The position numbers were made by a program, and so were the translations under genes. From assembly GCA_039916305.1 (NCBI GenBank), contig JBDSLR010000036.1, forward strand, positions 98,288-162,287: a DNA stretch of 64,000 nucleotides, read 5' to 3'. Source of the DNA: JACMLD01 sp039916305. GTDB taxonomy: Bacteria > Bacteroidota > Bacteroidia > Chitinophagales > Chitinophagaceae. Within the stretch, counting starts at the first letter, position 1. Every line of letters starts with the position of its first letter. Shown here one piece after another: positions 1 through 9,506 of the stretch. The notes under the pieces were generated by a model that searched no databases, was not told the origin of the DNA, and was given only the letters and a program-made list of their open reading frames with translations.

Positions 1-285
1 GTCGGTTTTTATTTAAAAAATTTCAAACATACGGCAGTAAATGTTCAATTTTTTTTATGTAATCGTTAAGCTAAGTACCAAAAATAAGGATTTGATCCCA
101 TACGGCAAGGTTCAACTAATCCATTAATTATTTGGTAAACTTATTATAATACTTTACTATCCAACCCTTAAAAAGCATTTCCATTTAAGCTGGTTTGTAC
201 AAATTAAAACGATTTTTTTCAGGCATGCTGCGCCAGCTTATTTTTACTAAAATTTCCACTTAGCGCAAGGTTATTTTATTCAGTT

Positions 286-1209
286 ATGAAAAAAATTTTA
301 ATTACCGGTGCCAATGGTTTACTTGGACAGCACCTGGTTAGTTTGTTATTAAAGCAGGGGTACAATGTGATAGCGGTTGGAAAAGGAGCAAGCCGGTTGC
401 CTTTTACAGGCTCTGCTGATTTTACCTATTATAATGTTGATATTACTGATGATTCATTGGTGCAGGGCCTCATGGAGAAAGAGGCGCCGCATACCGTAGT
501 GCATGCAGCTGCTATTACCCAGGTAGACGACTGCCAGTTAAACCAGGAAAATTGTGAAGCCGTAAATGTGCGGGCTACTGCCCAACTGCTGCTAAGTGCA
601 GAATCCATTTGCCGGCATTTCATTTATATTTCTACTGATTTTGTTTTTGATGGAGAGCAAGGCGACTACAAAGAAGAAGATGCCATGAACCCGGTAAGCT
701 GGTATGGTTTCACCAAGGTACAGGCAGAAGGAATTGTTGAGACTAGCGAAATACCCTTTGCCATTGTGCGCACCTGCCTGGTCTATGGCAACGTATTAAA
801 TGGCACGCGTAGCAATATTATAAATTGGGTGAGGAGCAGTCTTGCAGCGGGTAAATCTATACATGTAGTAAATGATCAGTGGCGCACGCCTACATACGTG
901 GAAGATTTGGCAAGAGGCATTTTGCTCGTTATCGAAAAAAATGCTACCGGTGCATTTCATATTTCGGGTAAAGACAAATTGACACCTTATGAAATGGCCG
1001 TACAGACTGCCACCTTTTGCCAGCTGGATACGGCCCTGATTGTAAAAGAAGATGCATCCAGTTTCTCACAACCTGCCAAACGCCCGCCCAAAACCGGTTT
1101 TGATATCAGTAAAGCCCGGCGGGATTTAGGTTTTGAGCCCATTAGTTTTAATGAAGGATTACGGAAAATGCTTGGGACAGAAAACCAGCAAATTGGCACT
1201 GTCAATTAA
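286..1209 (+). CDS. RmlD-like SDR family NAD(P)-dependent sugar reductase
   Basis: 307 aa cytoplasmic extended short-chain dehydrogenase of the dTDP-4-dehydrorhamnose reductase (RmlD) type. The N-terminus has the Rossmann dinucleotide motif GANGLLGQ (residues 8-15). The catalytic set is visible as STD at 116-118 and YGFTK (Tyr140, Lys144). Length matches RmlD (about 290-310 aa). The ATG follows 285 bp of AT-rich non-coding DNA. No other rml genes (A, B, C) are adjacent, so the substrate may be another NDP-sugar or a related metabolite; the RmlD name is by family resemblance only. The next gene, an esterase, lies 90 bp downstream and is probably separate. Confidence 0.85.
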   Translation: MKKILITGANGLLGQHLVSLLLKQGYNVIAVGKGASRLPFTGSADFTYYNVDITDDSLVQGLMEKEAPHTVVHAAAITQVDDCQLNQENCEAVNVRATAQLLLSAESICRHFIYISTDFVFDGEQGDYKEEDAMNPVSWYGFTKVQAEGIVETSEIPFAIVRTCLVYGNVLNGTRSNIINWVRSSLAAGKSIHVVNDQWRTPTYVEDLARGILLVIEKNATGAFHISGKDKLTPYEMAVQTATFCQLDTALIVKEDASSFSQPAKRPPKTGFDISKARRDLGFEPISFNEGLRKMLGTENQQIGTVN

Positions 1210-1299
1210 TAACCAGATAATATTCTTACCATAAAAACACGCAAACGAAATTCTTCTTTGAATAGTTTCTTAGTTTAATCACCTGCTTAAATATCTATT

Positions 1300-2163
1300 A
1301 TGTGTCGTCTTACATCTCCGCTTCTTGCTTTGCTTTTATATGTCAGCATCTTATTCGTAACTGGTACAGCAGTTGGGCAGGATAGTCTCCGTTCTATTCC
1401 GCTATGGCAAAACGGCGCGCCTGGTTTTGAGAACAAAAAAAATATACCCGAAGAAGCCAAAGACTGGTATGTAAGAAATATTCATAACCCTTCGCTGGTT
1501 GTATTTTCACCACCTGCAAACATAGCATCGGATGTTGCAGTGGTGGTTTGTCCGGGTGGCGGCTTCAACAACCTGGTCTTCAATTCAGAGGGCCGCGATC
1601 CGGCTGTGTGGCTAAACAGCCTTGGAATTACGGCTTTTGTATTGAAATATCGCTTATTCCGCCGCGATACAATCTATACCGAAGAAAACGCAAAGGAAGA
1701 TGTTTTCCGGGCTATGCGCCTGGTGCGCAGCCGTGCCAAGGAATTCAATATTGATACCGCCAAAATAGGTGTAATGGGTTTTTCTGCCGGTGGCGAATCA
1801 GCCGGATGGGTGTCTTATAAATTCAATGAAAAACATGCGCCCAAACCGGATGCGGTTGACGCGCTTTCTGCCCGGCCTGCTTTCCAGGTATTGATTTATC
1901 CGGGCCCACTGGCAGTACCCGATTCCGTATCCTCCCATGCACCACCTTCATTTCTACTGGCAGCCAATGATGATGCCTGCTGCTCTGAGCCCGTTATTAA
2001 GCTTTTGCAAATGCACCGCAGCGCGAAAGTGCCGGTAGAGGTGCACCTGTATACCCAGGCTGGCCATGGTTTTAATATGGGCAAGCGTTCCAAACTAGCC
2101 AGCATTAATACCTGGCCACAGCGCCTTGCTGATTGGCTGAAAGATACAGGCATAATAAAGTAA
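1300..2163 (+). CDS. secreted alpha/beta hydrolase, BD-FAE/acetylxylan esterase-like
   Basis: 287 aa with an N-terminal signal peptide (hydrophobic residues about 5-25, ending near Gly26), so it should act in the periplasm. It has the alpha/beta hydrolase features of the polysaccharide-esterase subgroup: an oxyanion-region CPGGGF at 84-89, nucleophile elbow GFSAGG (Ser162), a probable acid at Asp224/225 and His256 in AGHGF. Such proteins deacetylate or deferuloylate hemicellulose side chains. It is not next to a glycan locus here; the substrate is therefore inferred from the family alone. Confidence 0.8.
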   Translation: MCRLTSPLLALLLYVSILFVTGTAVGQDSLRSIPLWQNGAPGFENKKNIPEEAKDWYVRNIHNPSLVVFSPPANIASDVAVVVCPGGGFNNLVFNSEGRDPAVWLNSLGITAFVLKYRLFRRDTIYTEENAKEDVFRAMRLVRSRAKEFNIDTAKIGVMGFSAGGESAGWVSYKFNEKHAPKPDAVDALSARPAFQVLIYPGPLAVPDSVSSHAPPSFLLAANDDACCSEPVIKLLQMHRSAKVPVEVHLYTQAGHGFNMGKRSKLASINTWPQRLADWLKDTGIIK

Positions 2164-2276
2164 AAAGTGAAAATTGCAATCCACAAAACGTTTATATCAA
2201 TTGGTTACCATTGAGTTGATTGTTTTACCTTAAATTAATACTATAATATTCGCCAGGATTTAATTTACCTTGATAT

Positions 2277-2681
2277 ATGCACCAACAAATCATTCACATG
2301 GCCCTGGTGGTGGCCGATTACGACGAAGCCATTGCTTTTTATACAAGTAAACTTGGTTTTGAATTGGTAGAAGATACCGTACTCAGTGAAACCAAACGCT
2401 GGGTGCTGGTGAAACCAACGGGGCCGGACGGCGCCTGTTTGCTGCTGGCCAGGGCAGCAACTGATGAACAAACAAGCAGGGTAGGCAACCAGACCGGGGG
2501 CCGCGTTTTTTTATTCCTGCAGACAGCTAATTTCTGGGAAGACTACAAAAATATGCTGGATAAAGGGATTGTTTTTGTGCGGGAACCTGTTGTTGAATCA
2601 TATGGAACAGTAGCGGTTTTCAAAGATCTTTATGGCAATCTTTGGGACTTTATCGGAAGAACTGGAACTGAGCATCAGTGA
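2277..2681 (+). CDS. VOC family (glyoxalase/bleomycin-resistance fold) protein
   Basis: 134 aa, the size of a two-module vicinal-oxygen-chelate protein. The start HQQIIHMALVVADYDEA is the typical first beta-alpha-beta of the fold, with a probable metal ligand His7, and the C-terminus has the usual second-module segment with DLYGNLWDFI. Such proteins are metal-dependent lyases, isomerases or dioxygenases, or bind antibiotics; the reaction cannot be told from sequence. It is convergent with the small DoxX-like membrane gene 34 bp away. Confidence 0.8.
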   Translation: MHQQIIHMALVVADYDEAIAFYTSKLGFELVEDTVLSETKRWVLVKPTGPDGACLLLARAATDEQTSRVGNQTGGRVFLFLQTANFWEDYKNMLDKGIVFVREPVVESYGTVAVFKDLYGNLWDFIGRTGTEHQ

Positions 2682-2715
2682 CCGGTCATGCGCAGGCATC
2701 CGCTTGTGCCGGATA

Positions 2716-3069
2716 TTATCGTGTATACGTCCACGCCAGCCAAATCAATACAATCTGTAGCGGCAGCCTGGCAACCGTTATCCATTTCATGGGATTATTG
2801 TAATGAAAATAATTGATGGTCATCTGGATATTGGCCGGAAACACAGCTATCAGCAGCGCAATAATGCCCCAGGCGGCCATTACCCTTGTGCTTTCTGGTA
2901 CCAGCAAAATGCCAAGCAATATTTCAGCTGCCCCGCTGAGATACACCAGCTGCAGGTGCCACGGCAGCCAGGGCGGCATTATCTTCATATAAGACCGTGG
3001 CCGCATAAAATGCCATATGCCTGCGGCGATGTACAGAAGCGACATAATATAGAGTCCTGCTAATTTCAT
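2716..3069 (-). CDS. DoxX-like small integral membrane protein
   Basis: 117 aa with about four membrane segments. The pattern AGIWHFMRP, then PPWLPWH, then SGAAEILLG and AVFPANIQM is that of the small DoxX-like proteins. I start at the ATG at 3069 (MKLAGLYIM) rather than the longer frame starting at 3150, because the extra 27 residues are polar and His/Pro-rich, unlike the family, while the first membrane segment begins directly after Met28. The role is unknown; DoxX relatives take part in thiol or quinone-linked redox chemistry. Confidence 0.75.
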   Translation of the reverse strand: MKLAGLYIMSLLYIAAGIWHFMRPRSYMKIMPPWLPWHLQLVYLSGAAEILLGILLVPESTRVMAAWGIIALLIAVFPANIQMTINYFHYNNPMKWITVARLPLQIVLIWLAWTYTR

Positions 3070-3256
3070 GCGGGGTAAATGTAAGAAATATGTGTGATGT
3101 CCGCCCGGCCCGTTCGGGAGGTCTGATTTGATGATAGCTGGTTTATTCAATGCGCAGTCCGGCTATTATAATTACCATCCTTAGTGCCATAGGCAGTTAC
3201 TTATTTATACATTTGTATACTTCCACTTTCTTCTCATTCCTCCGGTTTATTATCAA

Positions 3257-3264
3257 TAATTTCG
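3257..3264 (+). promoter_or_regulatory. predicted Bacteroidetes -7 box (TAATTTCG)
   Basis: TAATTTCG lies 18 bp before the TTG start of the radical SAM gene and resembles the TAnnTTTG box of Bacteroidetes sigma-A promoters. No clear -33 TTTG was seen. Prediction only. Confidence 0.35.
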
Positions 3265-3282
3265 CACCTAAAATATTTTGTT

Positions 3283-5478
3283 TTGAGCGCAACGGTTTTT
3301 TTAATTACACCTCCCTTTACGCAATTAAATACGCCTTATCCTGCCACTGCGTACCTGAAAGGTTTTCTCAATACTAAAAACATCAGCGCTTTCCAGGCCG
3401 ACCTGGGCATTGAAACCATTCTTGTGCTCTTCAGCAAACGGGGCCTGACAGCCCTATTCGCACAGGTGAAAAGCGCAGCAACTTTATCGCCTAATGCAGC
3501 CCGCATATTTGCCCTGCGGGAAGCTTATATCAATACCATCGATCCGGTTATACTGTTCCTGCAAGGGAAAAATCCCACACTGGCGCACCTGGTGGCCAAA
3601 CGTGATTTTTTGCCCGAAGCTTCCCGCTTCGCGCAATCCGATGATCTCAACTGGGCCTTTGGCAGTATGGGCAAGCAGGATCTGGCCAAACACCTAGCCA
3701 CCATGTACCTGGAAGACTTGTCGGATTTTATAAAGGAATGCATTGATGAACATTTTGGTTTTAGCCGCTACGCGGAGAAACTGGGCCGTTCTGCCAGTAG
3801 TTTTGATGAACTTTATACCGCCTTGCAGCAACCCCCCACTTTTATAGACAATGTGTTAATTGATTTACTGCAGCAGCATATAACAAGGGTAGCGCCAAAG
3901 CTTGTTGCCATCTCTGTTCCTTTTCCGGGCAATTTATACAGCGCTTTCCGCTGTGCGCAGTGGATAAAAAAGCATCACCCCACTATAAAAATAGCCATGG
4001 GCGGCGGCTTTGCCAATACTGAACTGCGCTCATTGGCCGATGCCAGGGTGTTTGAATTTTTTGATTTCATTACACTGGACGATGGTGAAGCGCCGGTGGA
4101 AAACCTGGTCGCTTACATAAATGGCGGCATCTCTGCCGAACTTCTCAAACGCACTTTTTTGCTGCAGGATGGGGCTGTTACTTATATTAATAACAAAACC
4201 TTCAGGGATTACAAACAGGGAGAAGTGGGTACGCCTGACTACAGCGATTTTGTGCTGGACAGCTATATTTCGGCTATCGAAGTAGTGAATCCCATGCATA
4301 GTTTATGGAGCGATGGACGCTGGAACAAACTAACCATGGCGCATGGTTGCTATTGGGGCAAATGCACCTTCTGTGATATCTCGCTTGATTATATAAAATT
4401 GTATGAACCGGTAGCGGCGGGTTTGTTGTGCGACCGTATGGAGACCATTATAACCCAAACAGGCCAGAACGGTTTTCATTTTGTGGACGAAGCAGCACCA
4501 CCCGCCCTCATGCGGGCAATGGCCATCGAAATCATCAGGCGCAAACTGGTAGTCAGCTGGTGGACGAATATCCGTTTTGAAAAAAGCTTTACCCGCGACC
4601 TTTGTCTTTTATTGAAGGCTTCAGGCTGTATCGCAGTTTCCGGCGGACTGGAAGTAGCTTCCGACCGCCTGCTGGAAATGATCCAGAAGGGAATTACCGT
4701 GGCGCAGGTGGCCAGGGTAAATAAAAATTTTACGGAGGCTGGCATAATGGTTCATGCTTACCTGATGTACGGCTTCCCCACACAAACAGCACAGGAAACC
4801 ATCGACTCCCTGGAAATGGTGCGCCAGATGTTTAAAGCCGGCATTTTACAATCTGCCTTCTGGCACCAGTTTACCATGACGGCGCATAGCCCGGTAGGAC
4901 TGGAACCAGCTAAGTTCAGTGTACAGAAACAAACGGAAAATACAGGCAGCTTTGCCAATAATGATATAGAACACTTTGATACTACCGGTGCCGACCACCC
5001 GCTGTTTGCATATGGGCTGAAAAAATCACTACACAACTATATGCACGGAATGTGTTTTGATGATCCTTTGCAAAAATGGTTTGATTTTAAAATATCGAAA
5101 ACAAAAATTGCACCTGACTATATTATAAACGCTTTAAAAGAAAATGAACTGCCGGTGTTTAAGCCCGCAGCTAAAATAGTCTGGCTGGGCGCCCAACCTC
5201 AATTGGAATATTTTGTTCAGTCGAAGCACGGTAACCAGCGTGAAATGGTGGCCATGAATTTTGCCAGCAATAAAGAAACGCATAAAATTCAACTGCCTAA
5301 ACCCCAGGGGGACTGGTTGGCAGCCATATTGCAAAAATTAGCAGTTTACAATATGCAAACCGGTACACTGCAGGAAGTAAAAGACAGTTATGAAACGGCC
5401 GGGCTGGAAGATTTCGAACTTTTTTGGGATAATAAACCCATCAGCACTATGCACAAACTGGGGCTGCTGCGATTATGA
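3283..5478 (+). CDS. B12-binding-domain radical SAM protein
   Basis: 731 aa. The N-terminal third (about 1-300) looks like a cobalamin-binding Rossmann domain (VFLITPPFTQLNTPYP start, MGGGFANTEL near 240), followed by a radical SAM TIM barrel and a C-terminal family-specific extension. The Fe-S cysteines are Cys356, Cys361 and Cys364 in GCYWGKCTFCD, i.e. CX4CX2C rather than the usual CX3CX2C. No DxHxxG motif was found, so any cobalamin would bind base-on or the domain may be structural. The start is TTG; it gives the family N-terminus at once, and no ATG is in frame upstream. The substrate is unknown; many relatives methylate lipids, RiPPs or cofactors. Confidence 0.8.
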   Translation: MSATVFLITPPFTQLNTPYPATAYLKGFLNTKNISAFQADLGIETILVLFSKRGLTALFAQVKSAATLSPNAARIFALREAYINTIDPVILFLQGKNPTLAHLVAKRDFLPEASRFAQSDDLNWAFGSMGKQDLAKHLATMYLEDLSDFIKECIDEHFGFSRYAEKLGRSASSFDELYTALQQPPTFIDNVLIDLLQQHITRVAPKLVAISVPFPGNLYSAFRCAQWIKKHHPTIKIAMGGGFANTELRSLADARVFEFFDFITLDDGEAPVENLVAYINGGISAELLKRTFLLQDGAVTYINNKTFRDYKQGEVGTPDYSDFVLDSYISAIEVVNPMHSLWSDGRWNKLTMAHGCYWGKCTFCDISLDYIKLYEPVAAGLLCDRMETIITQTGQNGFHFVDEAAPPALMRAMAIEIIRRKLVVSWWTNIRFEKSFTRDLCLLLKASGCIAVSGGLEVASDRLLEMIQKGITVAQVARVNKNFTEAGIMVHAYLMYGFPTQTAQETIDSLEMVRQMFKAGILQSAFWHQFTMTAHSPVGLEPAKFSVQKQTENTGSFANNDIEHFDTTGADHPLFAYGLKKSLHNYMHGMCFDDPLQKWFDFKISKTKIAPDYIINALKENELPVFKPAAKIVWLGAQPQLEYFVQSKHGNQREMVAMNFASNKETHKIQLPKPQGDWLAAILQKLAVYNMQTGTLQEVKDSYETAGLEDFELFWDNKPISTMHKLGLLRL

Positions 5479-5634
5479 TTTTTTCACCGGCAAAGGTATC
5501 GGCCTTCCCCTGGCTTATAAACAAACCACCTGCTCCCCGTAAATTTTAGCTATCGATTTTTTTAATAAAGACGGATAAGCCCGAACGGCTGAGTAATTAT
5601 TTATTTTGACTAAATGAGGTGTACAAGGGAAGGG

Positions 5635-5669
5635 AGCCCAACAGTTATTAAGGGACTGTTGGCTGTTTT
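5635..5669 (+). terminator. predicted rho-independent terminator after the radical SAM gene
   Basis: Stem of AGCCcAACAGT (5635-5645) with ACTGTTGGCT (5655-5664), one bulged C, loop of 9 nt, followed by GTTTTA. It lies 157 bp after the stop codon and before the ubiD-type gene. Confidence 0.55.
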
Positions 5670-5684
5670 AATAAAGAAAACCTT

Positions 5685-5711
5685 TTGACCCGTATTTGTG
5701 TTTTACTTTTA
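5685..5711 (+). promoter_or_regulatory. predicted promoter of the UbiD-family gene
   Basis: TTG (5685-5687) and a -7-like TACTTTTA (5704-5711) are spaced 16 bp, slightly short of the 19-21 bp usual for Bacteroidetes sigma-A promoters. The start codon follows 17 bp later. Prediction only. Confidence 0.35.
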
Positions 5712-5728
5712 CAAGTAAAGAAAATTGA

Positions 5729-7573
5729 ATGGCATACCACTCACTGGAAGAATGTTTACTGGATTTGGAAAAGCAAGGCCAGTTGCTGCGTGTGAAAGAA
5801 GAAGTGGATCCCTTCCTGGAGATGGCGGCAATTCACCTGCGGGTGTATGAAGCAGGCGGCCCGGCGCTGCTATTTGAAAATGTAAAAGGCAGTTCCTTCA
5901 GGGCGGCATCCAATATTTTTGGCACATTGGAAAGAAGTAAATTCATTTTCCGGCATACACTGGCCCAGGTTCAGCAATTAATCCGGTTAAAAAATAACCC
6001 CGCAGAAGCGTTTAAGCATCCATTTGATAATTTTACCACAGGCATGGCGGCCGTGAAAGCCCTCCCGTTAAAAAACCCGTTTGATAAACCCGTGCTCGCG
6101 CAGCAAATACCTGTTAGCGCTATACCGCAGGTGAAGCACTGGCCCAAAGATGGTGGTGCTTTTGTAACCCTGCCACAGGTATACACAGAAGATATTGATA
6201 AGCCCGGTATTATGCATGCCAATCTTGGCATGTACCGCATACAGCTTTCAGGAAATGATTATATTCCCAATAAAGAAATAGGCCTGCACTACCAGCTGCA
6301 CAGGGGCATTGGGGTACACCAAACCAAAGCAAATGCAAAGGGACTGCCGCTGAAAGTCAGTGTATTTGCGGGAGGACCGCCGGCGCATTCAGTAGCCGCC
6401 GTAATGCCATTGCCGGAGGGGATTAGTGAAATGACTTTTGCCGGTGCGTTGGGCGGCCGGCGTTTCAGGTATTGTTATGAAGATGGTTTTTGCATCAGCA
6501 CCGATGCAGACTTTGTAATTACAGGGGAAGTATACCCCGGTGAGAATAAGCCTGAAGGTCCGTTTGGGGATCACCTCGGCTATTACAGCCTGCAGCATCC
6601 TTTTCCATTAATGAAAGTGCACAAAGTGTACGCAAAGAAAAATGCCATATGGCCTTTTACGGTAGTTGGGCGGCCACCGCAGGAAGATACCAGCTTTGGA
6701 CAGCTGATACACGAGATAGCAGGCGATGCATTACAGGCAGAGATACCCGGACTTAAAGAAGTACATGCAGTGGATGCAGCAGGCGTACATCCATTGTTGC
6801 TGGCAATCGGCAGCGAAAGGTATACCCCTTATATGCCTGCCAAACAGCCGGCCGAAATACTTACTATTGCCAATCATGTGCTGGGCACCGGTCAGCTTAG
6901 TCTTGCAAAATTTTTGTTTATTACAGCGGATGACAGCGGCCAGCTTAGTACACATGATATCAGCCTGTACCTGCAATATATATTGCAGCGCATCAACCTG
7001 GCCAGGGATATTCATTTTTACACCAACACTACCATTGATACCCTGGACTATTCCGGTACTGCATTAAACAGCGGCAGCAAAGTGGTGCTGGCCGCGTATG
7101 GCGAACCGGTAAGAACACTGGCAACAGCGGTATCCGTAACCCTGCAATATATACAGGGATTTGAAAATGCACTACTGGTCATGCCCGGCGTGGTAGCTGT
7201 ACAAGCCAATGGATTTGTCAATTATGAAACAGCTAAAAAAGAAATGGCTGTCCTGAATGATTCGCTTGCAGCAGCCGATAGCAACGATTTGCAAGAAACA
7301 CCGTTTATTATTATTTGTGATGATGCCCGGTTTGTGGCAGAGCGGCTGGGGAATTTCTTATGGGTTTGTTTTACCAGGTGCAACCCCTCCCATGACATGT
7401 ATGGCATTAATGCTTTTACCGAGAACAAGCACTGGGGCTGCCGGGGCCCGCTGGTTTTTGATGCCCGCATAAAACCGCACCATGCACCGCCGGTAGAAAA
7501 AGATCCTGCAACGGAAAATAAAATTGAAAGAATATTTAATAAAGGGGGAAGTTTGTATGGAATCAGCCATTAG
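5729..7573 (+). CDS. UbiD family (prFMN-dependent) decarboxylase
   Basis: 614 aa, the length of Bacteroidetes UbiD-family enzymes, which use prenylated FMN to decarboxylate aromatic or alpha,beta-unsaturated acids. The hallmark EGPFGDHLGYY begins at Glu276, the catalytic acidic region, and the C-terminal segment DMYGINAFTENKHWGCRG is typical. In Bacteroidota such enzymes are often assigned to menaquinone synthesis (a decarboxylation step), but no mqn or men gene is in the window, nor the prFMN maker UbiX, so the exact substrate stays open. Preceded by a predicted terminator and promoter, so probably monocistronic. Confidence 0.85.
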   Translation: MAYHSLEECLLDLEKQGQLLRVKEEVDPFLEMAAIHLRVYEAGGPALLFENVKGSSFRAASNIFGTLERSKFIFRHTLAQVQQLIRLKNNPAEAFKHPFDNFTTGMAAVKALPLKNPFDKPVLAQQIPVSAIPQVKHWPKDGGAFVTLPQVYTEDIDKPGIMHANLGMYRIQLSGNDYIPNKEIGLHYQLHRGIGVHQTKANAKGLPLKVSVFAGGPPAHSVAAVMPLPEGISEMTFAGALGGRRFRYCYEDGFCISTDADFVITGEVYPGENKPEGPFGDHLGYYSLQHPFPLMKVHKVYAKKNAIWPFTVVGRPPQEDTSFGQLIHEIAGDALQAEIPGLKEVHAVDAAGVHPLLLAIGSERYTPYMPAKQPAEILTIANHVLGTGQLSLAKFLFITADDSGQLSTHDISLYLQYILQRINLARDIHFYTNTTIDTLDYSGTALNSGSKVVLAAYGEPVRTLATAVSVTLQYIQGFENALLVMPGVVAVQANGFVNYETAKKEMAVLNDSLAAADSNDLQETPFIIICDDARFVAERLGNFLWVCFTRCNPSHDMYGINAFTENKHWGCRGPLVFDARIKPHHAPPVEKDPATENKIERIFNKGGSLYGISH

Positions 7574-7707
7574 CGGTTATCTATAAGCTGTGGGTATTTA
7601 ATTAAGCATTGCAGCGTTTACAGGGCGATGGTATATATGGTATAAAAAATATCCGGTATTGGAAATAACGGCTAAAAGCTATGGGCTTACCGCTAAAAGA
7701 TAAATTC

Positions 7708-8649
7708 ATGAAAAAAATAGCAAGTTTTATATTGGTAGCGCTGCTAACCCTGACTGCGTCCGCACAAAAGGCAGCTGTCAGCAATAAAAAACCGGCCGCA
7801 AAACAATCGCCTGCAGCACTTGAAAATACCCTGCTCTGGGAAATAGGCGGTAACCATCTTAGCAAACCTTCTTACCTGTTTGGTACCATGCACCTTTTGT
7901 GTGCACAGGATGCACAGCTCAGCGACTCATTGCGGCTGGCCATTGCCGGCGTAAAGCAGGTTTACTTCGAAATTGATATGGATAATATGATGGAGATGAT
8001 GGGCGCCCTGAAATACCTGAACATGAATAATAATACGCAGTTGAGTGATCTCCTGAGCGAAGACGAATACCAACGCGTAAAAGACTATTTTAAAAAGAAT
8101 AAAACCATGCTTCCGTTTTCCATGATGGAGCATTTGAAACCTTATTTTGTAACGTCACTGATTTCAGAAAGTAAATTTCCCTGCGCAGAAAAAGATGGCA
8201 TGGAGCAGGTGATCATGACGGCAGCCAAAAAAGATCACAAACCGATCAACGGGCTGGAAACAGTTCAGTTCCAGGCAAGTGTTTTTGACAGCATCCCCTA
8301 TAAACGCCAGGCAAAAGATTTGCTGAAAATGATTGACAGTTCCGGCGTGGTTGGCGACAGCAGCGATCTGCAGCTGGTTGAAGTATACCGCAAACAGGAT
8401 TTGAACAGGATGCAGGAACTCACAGCAGATGAAGAAGGAATTGCCGAGTACCTTGATCTGCTTTTGTACAACCGCAATGCCAATTGGGTAACGAAAATGC
8501 CTGCTATTATGCGCGACGCACCGTCCTTGTTTGCGGTTGGCGCGGGTCACCTGGGGGGAGAAAAAGGCGTTATCAGTCTCTTGCGCAAAGCGGGTTTTAC
8601 GGTAAGGCCTATGAAGCATAAACCCGGCCCCGAAATGGAATTGAATTAG
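7708..8649 (+). CDS. TraB/GumN family secreted protein
   Basis: 313 aa when started at the ATG at 7708, which gives a standard signal peptide (MKKIASFILVALLTLTASAQ); the ATG nine codons earlier would put a polar stretch before it. It has the two conserved TraB/GumN motifs: GTMHLL (59-64) and GAGHLGG (278-284), thought to form a metal-dependent peptidase-like site related to Tiki proteins. Probably periplasmic. The substrate is unknown; it is not clearly in an operon. Confidence 0.8.
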   Translation: MKKIASFILVALLTLTASAQKAAVSNKKPAAKQSPAALENTLLWEIGGNHLSKPSYLFGTMHLLCAQDAQLSDSLRLAIAGVKQVYFEIDMDNMMEMMGALKYLNMNNNTQLSDLLSEDEYQRVKDYFKKNKTMLPFSMMEHLKPYFVTSLISESKFPCAEKDGMEQVIMTAAKKDHKPINGLETVQFQASVFDSIPYKRQAKDLLKMIDSSGVVGDSSDLQLVEVYRKQDLNRMQELTADEEGIAEYLDLLLYNRNANWVTKMPAIMRDAPSLFAVGAGHLGGEKGVISLLRKAGFTVRPMKHKPGPEMELN

Positions 8650-8849
8650 AAAAGAATGTGAGATGCCTGATTTTCTGATGCTCGCCCGGACGGTTCTGTT
8701 CTCTGCTATCGCATACAGGCTTAATTAATAATATTTAAGCATCAGCTAAAACCTAAAACCCCGGGATTTTCAATCTGCCGCTTCACTTTGTTTGACAGCA
8801 TGCGGTTCATTAAAGCAATGAAAAAAAGCTATTATATCGCAGCTCAACT

Positions 8850-8875
8850 AAAAAGGCTACCGTTTCCGGCAGCCT
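8850..8875 (-). terminator. predicted terminator of ndk
   Basis: On the minus strand the stem AGGCTGCCG/CGGTAGCCT (one G-U pair) closes on a GAAA tetraloop and runs into TTTTTAG, 25 bp after the ndk stop codon. A near-ideal intrinsic terminator. Confidence 0.75.
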
Positions 8876-8899
8876 CTGCTATATCTTCTGCTGAATCAA

Positions 8900-9316
8900 T
8901 TAAAACCTTTCCAAGCCGCTGAAGAAGAAATCGCCTTCAATGGCTGCATTTTCATCACTGTCACTACCATGCACCGCGTTTTCGCCCAGGGAAACGGCAA
9001 ACAACTTACGGATGGTATTGGCTTCAGCCTTGGCAGGGTCAGTAGCGCCAATCAGTTTACGGAATTCCGCAACCGCATTGTCTTTTTCAAGTATAGCCGC
9101 ATAGATAGGGCCACTGCTCATAAACGCTACCAGTTCTCCGTAAAAGGGGCGCGCAGCGTGTACAGCATAAAACTCGCCAGCTCTTTCAGCGCTTAAACGG
9201 GTAAGTTTCAACGCTACAATACGGTAGCCCTCTTTTGTAATTCTGTCTAAAATGGCGCCACCATGGCCGGCGCGGAACGCGTCTGGCTTAATCATGGTAA
9301 ATGTTCTGTTAGTCAT
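8900..9316 (-). CDS. ndk: nucleoside-diphosphate kinase
   Basis: 138 aa, the standard length. It transfers the gamma-phosphate between nucleoside triphosphates and diphosphates through a phospho-histidine. The N-terminus MTNRTFTMIKPDAFRAG and the active-site NAVHGSDS (His116) are diagnostic. I start at the ATG at 9316 because the frame's earlier Met would add 15 residues not found in the family. Monocistronic with its own terminator; divergent from nrnA. Confidence 0.95.
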   Translation of the reverse strand: MTNRTFTMIKPDAFRAGHGGAILDRITKEGYRIVALKLTRLSAERAGEFYAVHAARPFYGELVAFMSSGPIYAAILEKDNAVAEFRKLIGATDPAKAEANTIRKLFAVSLGENAVHGSDSDENAAIEGDFFFSGLERF

Positions 9317-9488
9317 ACGGTTCTTTTTCTTTTGGGTGGCAAAACTACAGCAATAGGGCAATATACGCTAATTAAACACCCGGAAATAAATGCTAAGCAA
9401 ACGTTAAGCGTTGGACGCTAGGCACTAAATAAACGTTCTTAACCCAAAAAAACACGAAAATCGATCCTTTCCGACTGCAAACTTTAGT

Positions 9489-9496
9489 TACCTTCG
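9489..9496 (+). promoter_or_regulatory. predicted -7 box of nrnA (TACCTTCG)
   Basis: TACCTTCG ends 10 bp before the nrnA ATG, resembling TAnnTTTG with C for T at position 7. It implies a very short leader. The same TTCG variant is seen before two other genes in the window. Confidence 0.4.
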
Positions 9497-9506
9497 CGAA
9501 CGTTTT

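Noticed and set aside
3150..3377. 75-aa open frame on the plus strand
   Set aside because: It overlaps the radical SAM gene in another frame and has no recognisable features; the region is better explained by promoter and start of that gene.
8164..8619. 151-aa open frame antisense to the TraB/GumN gene
   Set aside because: The sense frame has a signal peptide and both family motifs; the antisense product is His/Phe/Cys-rich without a known pattern.
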